From positions 35,418,001 to 35,482,000 of the forward strand of contig NC_133400.1 of NCBI RefSeq assembly GCF_047511655.1: a stretch of DNA of 64,000 nt, in the 5' to 3' direction. Below the pieces are notes generated by a model. The model searched no databases, had not been told where the DNA came from, and saw only the letters and a list, made by a program, of their open reading frames with translations. Positions within the stretch are counted from its first letter, which is position 1. Every line of letters begins with the position of its first letter. Made by a program: the position numbers and the translations under genes. The DNA comes from Castor canadensis (lineage: Eukaryota > Chordata > Mammalia > Rodentia > Castoridae). This document shows, one piece after another, positions 1 to 10,555 of this stretch.

Positions 1-13
1 AACAAAGCTCAGA

Positions 14-175
14 AACTTGGAGTTGGATAAATCTGCGTTTGAACCCGACTCTGCCCTGTATTAAGCCTGTGGCCTAAGGAACTTTTCCTCATCTCACTTT
101 CCCATTCTTCGAGTGGGGGCAATCATGGTGCCCCCATGATGCTGGCTGGGAGAGGATGATGAGAGACCAGATGTA
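14..175 (+). mobile_element. MIR SINE fragment
   Basis: The stretch reads like a MIR core: a 'ttggagttggataaatctgcg' type start, a 'gcctgtggcctaaggaac' segment and then 'tttcctcatctcactttccc'. This matches the usual MIR order of tRNA-related head, core and CT-rich 3' part. It is old and diverged, so the boundaries are approximate. Confidence 0.55.
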
Positions 176-1335
176 CAAGGCTAAATACAGAAAAGGTGAA
201 AGGTTTGCTAGAGGACGGGCATTGCTGTTACGTTAGTGGCACTGTTTCCACCCATTTTTCCTGGAGACTGGGGGAGGTGGATTAGTGGCATCCCCCACAG
301 AAGATGCCACTCTCCAAGGGCACGGCTTTCTTCTTCATAGATGATGGGTCTGGGATGGAGGACCTCTGGGAAAACTAAGGCAAATTTGGTTGCTGTAGTT
401 TCTGGAGAAAGAGGGAAGGACCGGTTAGCACTGCCTCTGAGGCAGGCAGAATGGTGGAGGTGGGCTGGCAGGAGTTCTACACTCTTTTCTTAGAGCATCT
501 AGTTTTTTAAAAACTTGTATTTGGAAATTTTTTTCTCTGCCCCCTTGGGATGTAAATCTCCCAGCCTCTTGCCACCTTTTCAATACAATCTTGCCTTTCT
601 GAAGAACCTGCAGGTATCCCCTTGAAATCTAACCATCAAGAAAGATTGTACCCCTCTCATTCTTGGAGGGTAGGGAGAAGCCCGGTTTTGAGAAGTACTA
701 ATCAGCAAACAGATGGTCTAACCCTATTAACCAACCTCCTCCCTCATATCCTCTGGTACTTTTCCACTAGTTCACCCCCTGCCTCTTATTTGGGGCATCA
801 AGAACATCCTCTTACTCCCCTATTACAATGGCCTTGAATAACTGTTCTACCACGCACACCTGAAGAGCTCGCTTCTTCTTCCCCCACCTCCGCTCCATCC
901 ACTCCAGCACCCGGGTGAGGTCAGACATCCGCCTCTCCTCAGCTGTCCTCCACATGGACTTCCTCTCTGTGGGCATAAGACTTTTTAAGTCCACTGGGTT
1001 GTCTGCCATGCCTAAGTCTTGACTGCCGTGGAGTGAAGCCAGCGTTCTCCTATGCTCTTGATTCCTGAGTCTCAACTTGTTGATGTGAGTGACTCAGAAG
1101 GTAGGACGTGACCTCTAGATGTGACCCTGAAAGGTGGAGTTGCACAAGCAACTGGGATGTTGACCTTAGGAGACAGAAAATCTGGGAAGTGATTGTGAGG
1201 TCACTGTTGGGCTTGGCTGCTGGCCTCTGCGGTCAGAGTGGAGGTGAGGCGTTGGTTACCTCCCACTGCTATCTTTCATCCGACTCTGCCACAGCCTCTT
1301 TCATGGCCTTTTCAACCTACTTCCATAAGAAATCT
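176..1335. other. Unique sequence, no gene recognised
   Basis: I see short open frames on both strands, none longer than 87 codons, with no recognisable domain. There is no clear interspersed repeat. A short host exon cannot be excluded by eye. Confidence 0.5.
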
Positions 1336-1560
1336 TGTTGAAACAAAGGTCAGTTCAGGCATCTCCTTTTCTCACAAGCCTTCAATGGCTCCCTATTGCC
1401 TGTTTAAAAAAATCTAAATTGCTTAGTTTGGCATCCCAGCTTTATACAGTGTATTCTAATTATAATGAAGCAATTCATAAGCTTGGTTATTCTATATTCA
1501 TTTATCCATTCAACAGATAGCTTTAGACACCTACTATGTGCTAGGCATGGTGCTGAGGAG
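1336..1560 (+). mobile_element. L2-like LINE fragment
   Basis: The phrase 'ccttcaatggctccctattgcc' followed by an 'aatctaaattgcttag' segment is typical of the L2 3' region. It is followed by the common old mammalian repeat phrase 'cctactatgtgctaggcatggtgctgagg'. It may be two adjacent fragments. Confidence 0.5.
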
Positions 1561-1649
1561 GAAAACCTAGTCAGACCTAAATCAGATGGGCTAGTGGAAA
1601 AGGCAAGAGATTTACCCTGTTGCTAAGTAGGCTTCAGTGTTCAAGTTCA

Positions 1650-1955
1650 TCTCTGAATCCTGACCCTAAGGCAATGGTATTAAGATATGGGGCCTTTGGG
1701 AAGTGTTTAGTTCATAAGGTCAAGCCCTCATGGGATTAGTGTCCTTATACAAAGAGACTGAAGAGAGCCATCCAGGCCTTCCACCATGTAAGGACAATAG
1801 ATGGCTCCATCTATGAAACTGAAAACAGGCCTTCACTTGACCCCAAATCTGCTGACACCCAGATGTTGGACTTCCCAGACTGCAGGATTATAAGAAACAA
1901 AAGTTTGCTTTTTATAAACCACCTATTCTATGGTATTTTCTTGTAGTACCCCTTA
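1650..1955 (+). mobile_element. MaLR-type LTR (ERVL-MaLR)
   Basis: In order it shows 'ggggcctttgggaagtgtttagttcataaggtc', 'ccctcatgggattagtgtccttata', 'ttggacttcccagactgcagga' and 'ctttttataaaccacctattctatggtatttt'. This is the diagnostic order of the MST/MLT class of MaLR LTRs. It is probably a solo LTR, since no internal sequence follows. Confidence 0.75.
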
Positions 1956-1974
1956 TAGAGTAATGTGAGGGCTA

Positions 1975-2160
1975 TTGACCAGAGGGATGAGCAATGCAAA
2001 GGCCCTGTGGCCGAATGGGGACATGGCATATTGGAACAATTGAAGGCCAGGGTGGCTGGAGAGGTGGTAGAGGTCAAGCCATTTAGGACTTGGGCGGTCA
2101 CAGTTTTTGCTCAGACTCAGAAGGCAACAGAAGCATAGAGGAAATGGTAATAGATGAAGT
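1975..2160 (+). mobile_element. Ancient mammalian repeat, possibly L2-derived
   Basis: The 'gagcaatgcaaaggccctgtggccgaatggggacatggc' and 'ggccagggtggctggag' phrases belong to a widespread old mammalian repeat that I would file under L2-type sequence. The family assignment is uncertain. Confidence 0.35.
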
Positions 2161-2459
2161 GATTAAGAAGGCAGGATTAGACTTTTTTTTGGTAAACTTC
2201 AATTGAAAGAAACTATGTATACAAAAATGTGTCAGAACCACAAATAATGATATCTGGGTAACCAGTATGTGTGTGGAACATAGGCAGGGAGGGGAAGAGG
2301 GATTAATGAGTGCTACCATAAAACAAAGGAAAACTGGAGTTGGGGAATGTTACCTGGAGACCAAAAGAGGATCACCTCACTCCAGAGGTTAAAACAGCCC
2401 AGGAAATAACATGTGATTACGTATGGGACCACCCCATTTCTGTAACCTGCTCTAAATGG

Positions 2460-2467
2460 TATATAAG
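2460..2467 (+). promoter_or_regulatory. TATA box of provirus A 5' LTR
   Basis: TATATAAG lies in the LTR about 70 bp before its AATAAA signal, and the same motif is kept in the 3' LTR at 7502-7509. The spacing fits a short R region. Present activity is unknown. Confidence 0.65.
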
Positions 2468-2533
2468 GAAAGCCTCCTTTGTTCTCAGTGCTCAGCCTTT
2501 GAACATGAGTGCTGAGTTGCTGCTGGCTTGCTT

Positions 2534-2539
2534 AATAAA
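2534..2539 (+). terminator. Polyadenylation signal of provirus A 5' LTR
   Basis: AATAAA lies in the sequence 'gcttgcttaataaatttgctt'. It is conserved at 7578-7583 in the 3' LTR, where it would have served the viral transcript end. Confidence 0.65.
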
Positions 2540-2596
2540 TTTGCTTCTTGAAAGCTTTGGTGCCTTCTCAGTCTCTGTCTGAATCCTCCTGCAACA

Positions 2597-3319
2597 TTTC
2601 TAGTGGTCTGCCCAGGATTTGAAGGGTGGTGGTTTCACCTCCTTGTTGCTGGCTCAGCGTTGCCAGCCTACTGGGACAGCTTCCCCTGCCAGGCCATGGG
2701 ACTGTGTTGATCTGGGTGAGGGAGCCTCTCTCCTGGTGAGCCAAGGGGACAAGTTCTGGTTGCACAAAGGAACCTGGAAAGGCTTGGGAACCAACTTGGG
2801 AGCCCCACTTATCAGACTGGTAAGAACCCAGGTTCAAATTCAGGCCTACCTCAGGAGGCAGAAGGGGAGTCTGATCAGCTCTCAAAAGCACCTGAGTAAT
2901 GCCCTTTTTTGGGGTGAAACTGTGTCTCTCAGGTTCAGGGAACAGGTGGAAGTACTGTGCTGTGTGAGAGTGTGTGAAATTGTGAGCCTGAGACCTAGCC
3001 TGGTTATGAAGCAAGTGTGGAGTCCTGATCAGTAGGTTCATGGTGAACTCATATGGTCTAGGGTGAGCCTTAACAGGGCCTCCAGTCTGGGGCTTATATG
3101 GACTCACTGTGGCCAAGAGATGCTTAAATCCCCTTGAGGGGAGCAGCCAGAGAATGACAAAATAAGTGGTGTCGTTTGTTTTCCTTTATGTGCTGGAAAG
3201 GGGGACCCCTTACCGCCTCTCCACAGTCTTCATCCCTTCCATCTTTGTCTCTGTCTAGATGTCTGGCAAATGTGAGGAAAGGGAGGAGGTCAGAGTAAGA
3301 ACACCCCCTAGAACTTTAA
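2597..3319 (+). other. Provirus A leader and degraded primer binding region
   Basis: Right after the 5' LTR the sequence 'tagtggtctgcccaggattt' (2601-2620) sits where a primer binding site belongs. I cannot match it convincingly to one tRNA. A 138-codon open frame (2619-3035) lies here, but its antisense is also open (2568-3116) and neither resembles a retroviral domain, so I treat both as chance. The rest is untranslated leader. Confidence 0.5.
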
Positions 3320-3700
3320 GATGGGGTTTAATGGAGATTACAGGGTCAAACTGACTCCTGACAAGCTTAGGACCTTCTGTGAAATAAACTGGCCTGTTTT
3401 GGTATAGGATGGCCCTTGGTGGGGTCATTAGATAAGGTCAAAGACAATAGAGTTTTTAAAGTGGTTGTAGGGGAGCCTGAAATACCCAGATGGTTCCTTA
3501 TATTGACTGCTGGCAAGATGCAGTCCTCAGTCAGCCCACATGGCTAAAGCCCCACCTAGAGAAAGCATGTAGGGTCATGGTAGCCAGGGCAGCAGCAGCT
3601 TCCAAATACAGAAAAAAGTGCAAAAAGCCAGGGAAGCCCATATTAGTGGGGAACCCCAAGGAGTACCCACCCCCTTATATGTCACCATACAGATTAGAGA
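3320..3700 (+). pseudogene. Provirus A gag remnant (matrix region)
   Basis: Conceptual translation across three frames shows the end of a gammaretroviral-type matrix domain. A tryptophan-rich part at about 3385-3425 ('NWPV' followed by 'DGPWWG' after an in-frame stop) leads to 'YIDCWQDAVLSQPTWLKP' in the open frame starting at 3490. A basic, proline-rich segment with PPPYMSPY follows at about 3670-3690. That PPPY is a late-domain type motif. Stops occur around 3407 and 3433. Capsid and nucleocapsid are absent because the sequence passes directly into late RT near 3690. This is a remnant without coding capacity. Confidence 0.7.
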
Positions 3701-4869
3701 ATTTCTAGGAGCTGCAGGTTTCTGCCAGATCCAGATCCCCAATTTCTCTCTCTTGGCAAAACCCCCTTATGAAGCCATAAATGGGGGAGAGTGGGAACTC
3801 ATGGAATGGGTTGAGAAACAAAAAAAAAAGGCCTTAAAAAAATTAAGAGGGCACTCAAAAACACCCCTGCTCTGGGCCTGCCAGATATGATAAAGCCCTT
3901 CTTTCTCTATGTACATGAGAGACTGGGAGATTTAGGAGTCTTGACCCAGCTGCTAGGTTCCTGGAACCACCTGGTGGTCTGTTTGTATAGGCAACTTGAT
4001 GCAGTTTCCTGAGGCTGGCTGCCCTGCCCATGTGCCCTGGCAGCTACTGCTGTCTTGGTGGATGAAGCAGACAAACTTACTTTGAGACAAAAACTCACAG
4101 TCTGAGTTCTCCACACTGTTTTGAGTCTCATGCAATATAAAGAAAATTATTGGTTAACAAACTCCTAAATGGTCAAATATCAAAACACGTTACGTAAAAA
4201 CCCACATGTCAGGCTAGAGGTTGCTAAGACTAAACTCAGCCACCCTATTGCAGGTTAATTCAGGCACACCAGAGCATGACTGTTTAGAGATTATGGATAA
4301 GGTGTTCTCCAGCCAGCCAGGCTTGACCAACCAGCCTGTTAGTCATCCAGATGTTGGATGCTAACAGCTTTGTCTGAAAAGACATGTTTTGCTGGATATG
4401 CAGTAGTGACTCTAGACGCTATCATTTAAAACACGACCATTGCCAGTTGGAACTTCTAACTCAGGAAAAAAGTGTTAAATAGGAAAAAAAAGTTCTAAAA
4501 TTACTATAAGCTGTATGGGCCCCTAAGCAAATAGCGGTTGTGCACTGCCAAGGGCACCAGAAGGGGGAGACAACAGCTGTTTGGGGGAATTGAAAGGCTG
4601 ATTGGAAAGCCAAGCAAGCATCTCTCGCAGGAAGACAAACCTAGGCCTCACTGGCAGCTACCTTGTTCCTGTGTCCCTTACCCGAATGGGATCCATGGTA
4701 TATTTCACAAGAATAGGCTTGGTTTGAGACTGAAGGAGAAAATTTTCTACCAGACAGATGGTGGAAGTTTAATGATGGCTGCATTGCCATACCTGAGTCA
4801 CTGGCTCCCACATTTGTCAAACAGTTCCATGAAGGAACTCACTCAGGGAAGACAGCTCTTGAGACCACC
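3690..4869 (+). pseudogene. Provirus A pol remnant: late RT, connection and RNase H
   Basis: The frame at 3618-3890 carries 'IREFLGAAGFCQIQIPNF', the hallmark of the thumb/connection part of gammaretroviral RT. It is followed by a lysine-rich helix and 'LRGHSKTPLLWA'. The RNase H domain follows in broken frames. Its start is near 4345-4450 and its end near 4530-4620, where an 'HCQGHQKGETTA' type motif and an 'ADWKAKQA' segment can be read. The RT fingers and palm with the catalytic YxDD box lie upstream in intact viruses and are deleted here. The deletion joins gag matrix to late RT, so gag-pol cannot be translated. Confidence 0.78.
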
Positions 4870-5660
4870 TTGGCCCAGCATTTTTATGTCCCCAAGCTCT
4901 TCAGCATAAGTAAGACAGTATATGAAAGGTACAGTCTGTGTGCCAAAAATAATCCCCGATATTTGTTGGTGTTTGTCTACCTTCTCAGGATGGATAAAAG
5001 CCTTCCCCACTTGGACCGAGAAAGCCAAAAACTTAGCCAGGTGCCTGTTAATCATCCCTTGATTCAGAACACCTGTGTCTACTGGGTGAGACAATGGGTT
5101 GGCCTTTGTGGCTGAAGTAGTACGGTTAATGGTTAAGAGATTAGAAATAACTTAAAAGCTATACACGGCCTACCACCCCCAGAGTTCAAGAAAAATAAAG
5201 CATATAAACAGGACTCTAAAAATTACAATTAAAGAGGCTATGACAGGAGACCCACCCACTATGGGGTCAATTACTGCCTATACCCTTGCTCAGGATTAGG
5301 TGAAGCCCCACCAAACAGATGAGTCTCTCCCCTTTTACAATGCTTTTTGGGCATCTACTCCCTTTAGTCAAGAGCCTGCAAGGGGATCTTAAGAAAATAG
5401 GTGACCTCACCCTGAAACAACAGATACAGGCCCTTGATTTGACTCTCTCAAAAATCAATGACTGCGTAAGGGAGAGACTCCCTGTTAGCCTGACAACTCC
5501 CATGCACCCTTATAAACTAGGAGATGCTGTTTGGGCAAAGGAATGGAATGTTCAACCGCTAAAGCCCCACTGGAGGGGCCCTTTTGTTATTGTTTTGTCC
5601 ACCTCTACAGCAGTTAAGGTAGCAGAGATTGTTCCCTGGAATCACCACAGTTGAGTGAAG
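4870..5660 (+). pseudogene. Provirus A integrase remnant
   Basis: The N-terminal zinc-binding part is visible at 4870-4960, with a YSLCAKNNP segment (in the intact family the first cysteine of a CxxC pair precedes it by three residues, and here it reads Y). The catalytic core continues as 'WIKAFPTWTEKAK' around 4990-5030 and 'YTAYHPQSSRK' near 5160. The C-terminal domain is open at 5319-5654. It has the family's basic helix and 'WRGPFVIVLSTSTAVKV', the GPF-type fold that precedes the end of pol. Several stops and frame changes separate these blocks, so no integrase is made. Confidence 0.8.
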
Positions 5661-5769
5661 CCAGCTTCCCTTGAATGGGAGTGCATCCCTGACCCAGCCT
5701 TACCATACAAGAGTGCCCTTCCTGGACAGGACTCTGCTTCCCAGGAGACAACAGGAAACCATGGACAAT

Positions 5770-7200
5770 GAGACATCAGCCCTGCTCTAGTCACTCTGGA
5801 AGCTGACTAGTCTATGTACTGCAGAAGCTTGAGGAGTTGCCCACCTCACCTTTGAGGATGAGTCCATTCTGTGTATACTTCTTGCTAAACTTGGTCAGCT
5901 CTCTACCCGGGAACCCCAGGCTTTGGGCTGTGACTCATGTATGCACACTACCCAACCAGAGAGTGCTGTTGCCAAAGCTTTGGTTTTCCATACTTATTAG
6001 CAGGCACCATTGTTGGGTCATGCACCCGTAGCCATACCACCTACTCAGTGTGATTTCGTGATGGTCAGTATATCTGTTTAACCCCAGCTATCACCCTCGA
6101 GAACATTGGCTAGAGATCCAAAGCTTCACCAGCAGTGAAAAGCTTGTTAACTGCACCCAGGTTAATGACCCCAACAAACCTGTGTCCATATACTTTGATG
6201 TGTGTGCCACAATAGCTAAAAACACTGGGCATTAGGTCAACTGTGGTGGGGGGGGGCTAGCCTGGGAAAGGACCTACAGGTTAAATGACAAGTATATGTG
6301 CCCAAAAGATGACAATGGGACATCTGGCTGTGCATTCTATGAACAACTTTACTGCCCTAAGCGGGGTTGTGAAAGGTGGGCAACTTGGCTAGAAGAGGAG
6401 GTCCATACCCCACATGGAACTGCTGCTCTTCTACAAAAAGGAAAGCAACCCCCGACTGCACTCTTGGTTCCTGTAACCCTGGACATTTCACTATTTTCAA
6501 CCTCAACAAAACAGGCTGGGAAGTTGGGGAGAAGTTTGACATTTTAATCTACAAAAAGGAAACAGACCCTGGTACTTTGCTGCATTTTCAACTCATCATG
6601 ATCACTCATGAGAGCTCCTCATACCAGGTCTTTCTCTCCTTTTATGAGGGGATACAGAGTGAGTTTTCCATCCCAGTTACAACCAAAAACCTGTTCCTCT
6701 CACTAGCTGATGTTTGTGGAGGATGAATATGGGAGACCATTGGCCTGGTAGGCAAAAGAGCTAAACCCACAGGAGCCCTTTAATGAAACCACTCCCCCTG
6801 CCATTGGGAGAGCATTTGGCTCCTAAAAACCTCTATTATTGGAAATTACTGTATCACCTGTGCAAAAGGCCAGTTCTCCACCCCAGCAAGGGACTTGATC
6901 TGATTGGGACCAAAGTTTTATAATGATGCTGCTCAGAAGACTCAGTGGGGGTGGGGATCCCAATCACAGGGAGCCCCAACCTCAGCTGCTGGCTGCAATA
7001 GCCTGGAATAATCTCAATCTGAATAACTGCTGTTTACAGACTGATGATGAGGAAAAGGTGATTAAAGAGATTACTGACAAGATAAAAAAGCTTGCCATGT
7101 CCTTGTGCAGACCTGAAAGGGATAAAATCCCATGATCTATTGGGAGCTGGTTCTCAACCCTAGGTGGGTTCAAGACCTTAATAGGGACAACATTCCTAAA
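5770..7200 (+). pseudogene. Provirus A env remnant (SU and TM)
   Basis: A hydrophobic leader-like segment is open at 5837-6031. The surface-subunit C-terminal part spans 6296-6726, with cysteine-containing stretches (YCPKRGCERWATW, CNPGHFTIFNLNKTGW) that resemble the end of gammaretroviral SU. The transmembrane subunit follows at about 6910-7200. Its N-terminal part retains a heptad-like region and a CRPERDKIP segment, but it is full of stops (several between 7010 and 7130). The fusion and membrane-spanning parts are not intact. I describe it only as a broken env; no functional reading frame exists. Confidence 0.72.
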
Positions 7201-7300
7201 CAGCATGCCTGGTATACGCTGCCTAATCCCCTGGTACTGTGGTCTTTCTCAAGATGATGCTCTTTGACCCAGAAGTGGGTCTGAGCATCAAAGGGCGTAA

Positions 7301-7640
7301 TGTGGCAGGAAGTCAGGAAGGGGGAAGACGGATTAATGAGTGCTACAGTGAAACAAAGGAAAACTGGAGTTGGGGAATGTTAGCTGGAGACCAGAGGAGG
7401 GTCACCTCGCCCCAGAGGTTAAAACAGCCAATGGAATAACATGTGATTATGTATGGGACAAGCTGTTACCCGCCCCCACTTCCGTAGCCTGCTCTAAATG
7501 GTATATAAGGAAAGCCCCCTTTGTTCTCGATGCTCGGCTTTTGGACGTGAGTCCGCTGAGTTGCTGCTGGCTTGCTTAATAAACTTGCTTCCTGAAAGCT
7601 TTGGTGCCCTCTCAGTCTCTGTCTGAGCCCTCTTGCAACA
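7301..7640 (+). repeat. Provirus A 3' LTR
   Basis: It begins TGTGGCAGG and ends TTGCAACA, aligned to 2272-2596. TATATAAG is at 7502-7509 and AATAAA at 7578-7583. The purine stretch before it (around 7289-7296, 'caaaggg') is a poor polypurine tract, which suggests decay. Confidence 0.88.
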
Positions 7641-7969
7641 CCAGAATGCCCTCCTAGCCCCAAATAGTCACCACCTACCCCCAAGAGTAATCATCATCTT
7701 AACTTCCGATTTCCTAAATTTGTAGGTTTTGGATGTTATATGGAAGTTTGACAATATATGTGGACGATTCTGGCCATGAACTTAAATGTTTTGATGTCTT
7801 TCTGTAGCTGCATGTTTGAAGAGATTGCTAGGTAGTAGAGGTCTTGGCTCACAGTTTTGCACAAAGAGTCTCTGCCCTCTGTCTTGCATGGGAAGTCGGC
7901 CATGAATCTCCACTTAGGAGTCACTTTCCTCTCCCTGATGCCTGCCATTGTTTTTGTCATTTGACTGTT
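7641..7969. other. Unassigned sequence between provirus A and L1M
   Basis: No repeat or gene is recognised. It is AT-rich and may be an unrecognised part of the antisense L1 that starts near 7970. Confidence 0.4.
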
Positions 7970-8046
7970 TCCTGTGATGTGTCTCAGTGTGGATCTCTTT
8001 TCATTTATCCCACTTGAGGCTTTTTGAATTTCTTAGGTAAGTATTT

Positions 8047-8395
8047 AGTTGTCTTTTTGTTGCTGTGACCAAATACTTGAAAGAAACAGTTTAAAGAGGA
8101 AAGATTGATTCTTGCTCACGGGTTCAGAAGTTTCAGTCCATGATCCTCCACTGCATTGATTCTGTAGTCTGTGACAGTGAGGCAGAGCATCATGGCGCTG
8201 GGGGTATGGGGCAGAGACTGCCCACCTTATGGCCGACAGGAAGCAGAGAGAGGAATACACCCCCAGTGACCTACTTCCTCCAGTGAGGGCCCAATTTCTA
8301 AAGCTTTCAGCACGTCCCAAAGTAGAGCCACCAGCTGGGGACCCAGCCTTCAGCACATGAGCCTGTTAGGGACAATTCGTATCCAAACCATAATA
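8047..8395 (-). mobile_element. MaLR-type LTR in antisense
   Basis: The plus strand starts 'tgtctttttgttgctgtgaccaaatac' and ends 'gacaattcgtatccaaaccataata', which are the antisense ends of MaLR LTRs. GTATTT at 8041-8046 and again at 8396-8401 flanks it and probably includes the target duplication. It is inserted in the old antisense L1. Confidence 0.72.
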
Positions 8396-8789
8396 GTATT
8401 TGGTGTTCTTTACCAGGTTCTGGAAGACTTGGGCCTTGTGTTTTTTCCCATTTTCTGCTCCTTTCTTCATTTCTTCTTCTGGGACTTCCACTATACATTG
8501 GCTAGCTAGATGTTGTCTCCATGGTCCTCAAGGCTCTGTTAAGTTTTTGTCACACATTTTTCTCTCTGTTCTCTAAACTGGATTATTTTAATCATTCTTT
8601 TTTCAGACTCACTGATTCTTCCCTCTGATCCTCTAGAAAGATCTGCTATGCAGTCTTTCTAATAAATTTTTCATTTCAATTATACTTTAGAACTCCAGAA
8701 TTTCCATTTATTTTTCATAATTTCTATTTCTTTATTTGAATTTTGTTCTGCAGATTCATTATTGCCACAGTTTTATTTAAAAATTTAAA

Positions 8790-8876
8790 TATGGGGTTGG
8801 TGGAGTGACTCAAGCCATAGAATGACTACCTAGCAAGTGCAAAGCCCTGAGTTCAAACCCAGCACCACACACAAAG
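8790..8876 (+). mobile_element. ID-like tRNA-derived SINE
   Basis: It reads 'ggttggtggagtgactcaagccatagaatgactacctagcaagtgcaaagccctgagttcaaac', which holds Pol III A-box-like and B-box-like positions in the right order. It is a SINE, not a tRNA gene: there is no cloverleaf and the tail is A-rich. Confidence 0.8.
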
Positions 8877-9071
8877 TTAAACATGGTTTGCCCTAGTTTT
8901 TTTTAGTATATTTATAGTAGCTATTTGAAGTCTTTGTCTACTAAATACAATGACTGGAGACACTCAAAGACAGTTGCTATTTTCCTATGGGTCCATTTTA
9001 CTGTTTCTTTGCATTTCTTACAGTTGTTGAAAACTGGACATTAGAATATTGTCATATTTTGTTAATAGATA

Positions 9072-9182
9072 TGTAATGGATAAGTTAATTAGCCTAATTT
9101 AGCCATACTTTAACGTATGCATATATCACAGCCTTATGTAATGCATCATAACTACATGTAACTGTCAATTTTAAAACAAGGT
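9072..9182 (+). mobile_element. L1 3' end fragment
   Basis: It has 'gtaatggataagttaattagcctaattta', 'gtatgcatatatcacagcc' and 'catgtaactgtcaattttaaaac', the standard 3'-terminal UTR phrases of mammalian L1M elements, here on the + strand. Confidence 0.65.
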
Positions 9183-10555
9183 ATGAACTTTAAATTCTGA
9201 CCCCAGCCCATGGTTTGCTGTTGCTGTTTTTTTCATTTGCTTCTTTGTGTAATATCTTACTTGGATTCTGTGAGTCCTGCCATTGGTAGACAGCATTCTG
9301 TGAATTCTGTCTTCCTTATACTGTGGAGCTGCTGGAGTTTTTGATTAAGTCTTCTATGTTTTTGCTTTTCCTATGTGGGCCTCACTACTTGCTGTCTCTG
9401 TATCTACACAGCTGACTGGACAGAGGTCATGTCACACACCTCAAGCCATATGGCATCTGTCCTTCAAGGAAAATTTACAAGTGGGTGGGGAGCTGTCAGT
9501 GAAGTTACTGCTGTGAGACAAACAGTCACAGAATTCGGTGTTTAAAACAAAAGCACTGATGATGTCACAGTTCCTGTGGGTCCTTGAATCAGGCCACCAT
9601 GGAGGCATTGGCTGGACGGGGAAGGATCTGCTCCCAGGCTCCTTGAGCAGTCACTGACAGGAGACAGCTCCTTGTGGGCTGCTGAATCAAGATTATTAGT
9701 TCTTTGCCAGCCCTGGGCAGAAGGCCACCATTGGGTCCTTACTACATGTGCCTCTTCACACAGTATTGTCATGATCTGTAGCTTCCTCAGTCAGTGATGA
9801 AGAGAGAAGAACCACGAAGGAGAACGTGCTAAACAGATGCCAGTCAAGTGTAACCTCACCTTGGAATGACATCCCTCATTTTGCCCTATTCATTTAAGAG
9901 TAGCAAATCCCTATGACCTCCGAGGCCCAGGTGAGATTACGGGGAGCACAAGCCAGGCCTAGGAAGCAATGAGCACCACCTGAAAGGTGAGCAGCTGCCC
10001 ACCACAGCAGTGCGGTCAAAGCTCCCACCATTCTCATGAGTTCTGACTTTGACCTTCTGCTGGGCTCTTTTCTTTGTGGCTTTAGGACTGACCAGGAGCC
10101 TGTGGTTAGATTCTGCTGAGTGTGCATGCAGCTGTAGCCAGGAGTGTATCTGTCCCCCATGTGGCCCTGCGGTCTGCTGGAACCGCTCACTCTCCTGCCT
10201 TTCTGCCCTGGCCCTTCTCACTGCACCCAGCAAGGCATCTGAGAGTGGGCACTGTCCCCAGCTGCAGTCCCACAGCACAGAAGCCACCCACCTAGAGGAG
10301 CCTTTCTGCTGACTGAAGGGGAGCAGGGATGGGAGTAGCCTGGAGGTAGAAGGCCACAAAATCTCACTGCTGCTGCCCAACTGTCTCCAATCTTCAAGCA
10401 CGAATGCTGCTCCAGTGGCTGTTCCTGCGGCTGCTTTGCAGACTGCTGCTTGGTTGTTTGGGTCCATTTTATACGGCTGGATCCTTTTTGGAGAGAGGAT
10501 TTACTTTCTCTTTAGTCAGCCACAGGCAATGCCACTTGCTAGTGGCTGCTTTACA
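9183..10555. other. Unique sequence, no gene recognised
   Basis: The longest open frame is 176 codons on the - strand (9937-10467). It overlaps open frames on the opposite strand and has no domain that I recognise. The region around 9900-10450 is GC-richer than its neighbours. I assign no function. Confidence 0.5.

Larger units (their letters stand above)
2272..2596 (+). repeat. Provirus A 5' LTR
   Basis: It begins TGTGG and ends GCAACA, and aligns along its length with 7301-7640. It contains a TATA box at 2460-2467 and a polyadenylation signal at 2534-2539. Relative to the 3' LTR it lacks several bases near 2430 where the 3' copy has an extra C-rich segment. The U3 part upstream of the TATA box is short for a gammaretroviral LTR. 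Confidence 0.88.
2272..7640 (+). mobile_element. Provirus A: defective gammaretrovirus-like ERV (class I)
   Basis: Two directly repeated LTRs bracket about 4.7 kb of internal sequence in the order leader, gag matrix remnant, late RT, RNase H, integrase, SU and TM of env. Every coding segment carries stops and frameshifts, and most of gag, all of protease and the RT catalytic core are missing. The LTRs differ at roughly 30 of about 320 aligned sites by hand count, near 10 percent, so the insertion is old. CCAG occurs directly after the 3' LTR (7641) and again at 2262-2265, six bases outside my 5' LTR start. This could be a shifted 4-bp target duplication but is not clean. The copy cannot encode working proteins. 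Confidence 0.9.
7970..9060 (-). mobile_element. Ancient L1 (L1M-type) fragment, antisense
   Basis: The plus strand reads 'tgtctcagtgtggatctcttttcattt', 'ctcctttcttcatttcttcttctgggactt', 'tcatttcaattatactttagaactccagaatttcc' and ends 'gttgttgaaaactggacatt'. This is the antisense of the 5' part of old mammalian L1 elements. It is split by a MaLR LTR (8047-8395) and an ID SINE (8790-8876), so it is older than both. Confidence 0.6.

Noticed and set aside
2568..3116. 182-codon - strand frame in provirus A leader
   Set aside because: It is antisense to the proviral leader and LTR and matches no antisense viral product I know.
8790..8876. tRNA-like sequences with A and B box motifs (also 14425-14500, 62338-62425)
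   Set aside because: They are the tRNA-derived parts of ID SINEs. They cannot fold as a cloverleaf and have A-rich tails, so they are not tRNA genes.
9937..10467. 176-codon - strand frame
   Set aside because: No domain, overlapping frames on the opposite strand, no visible splice or promoter context.
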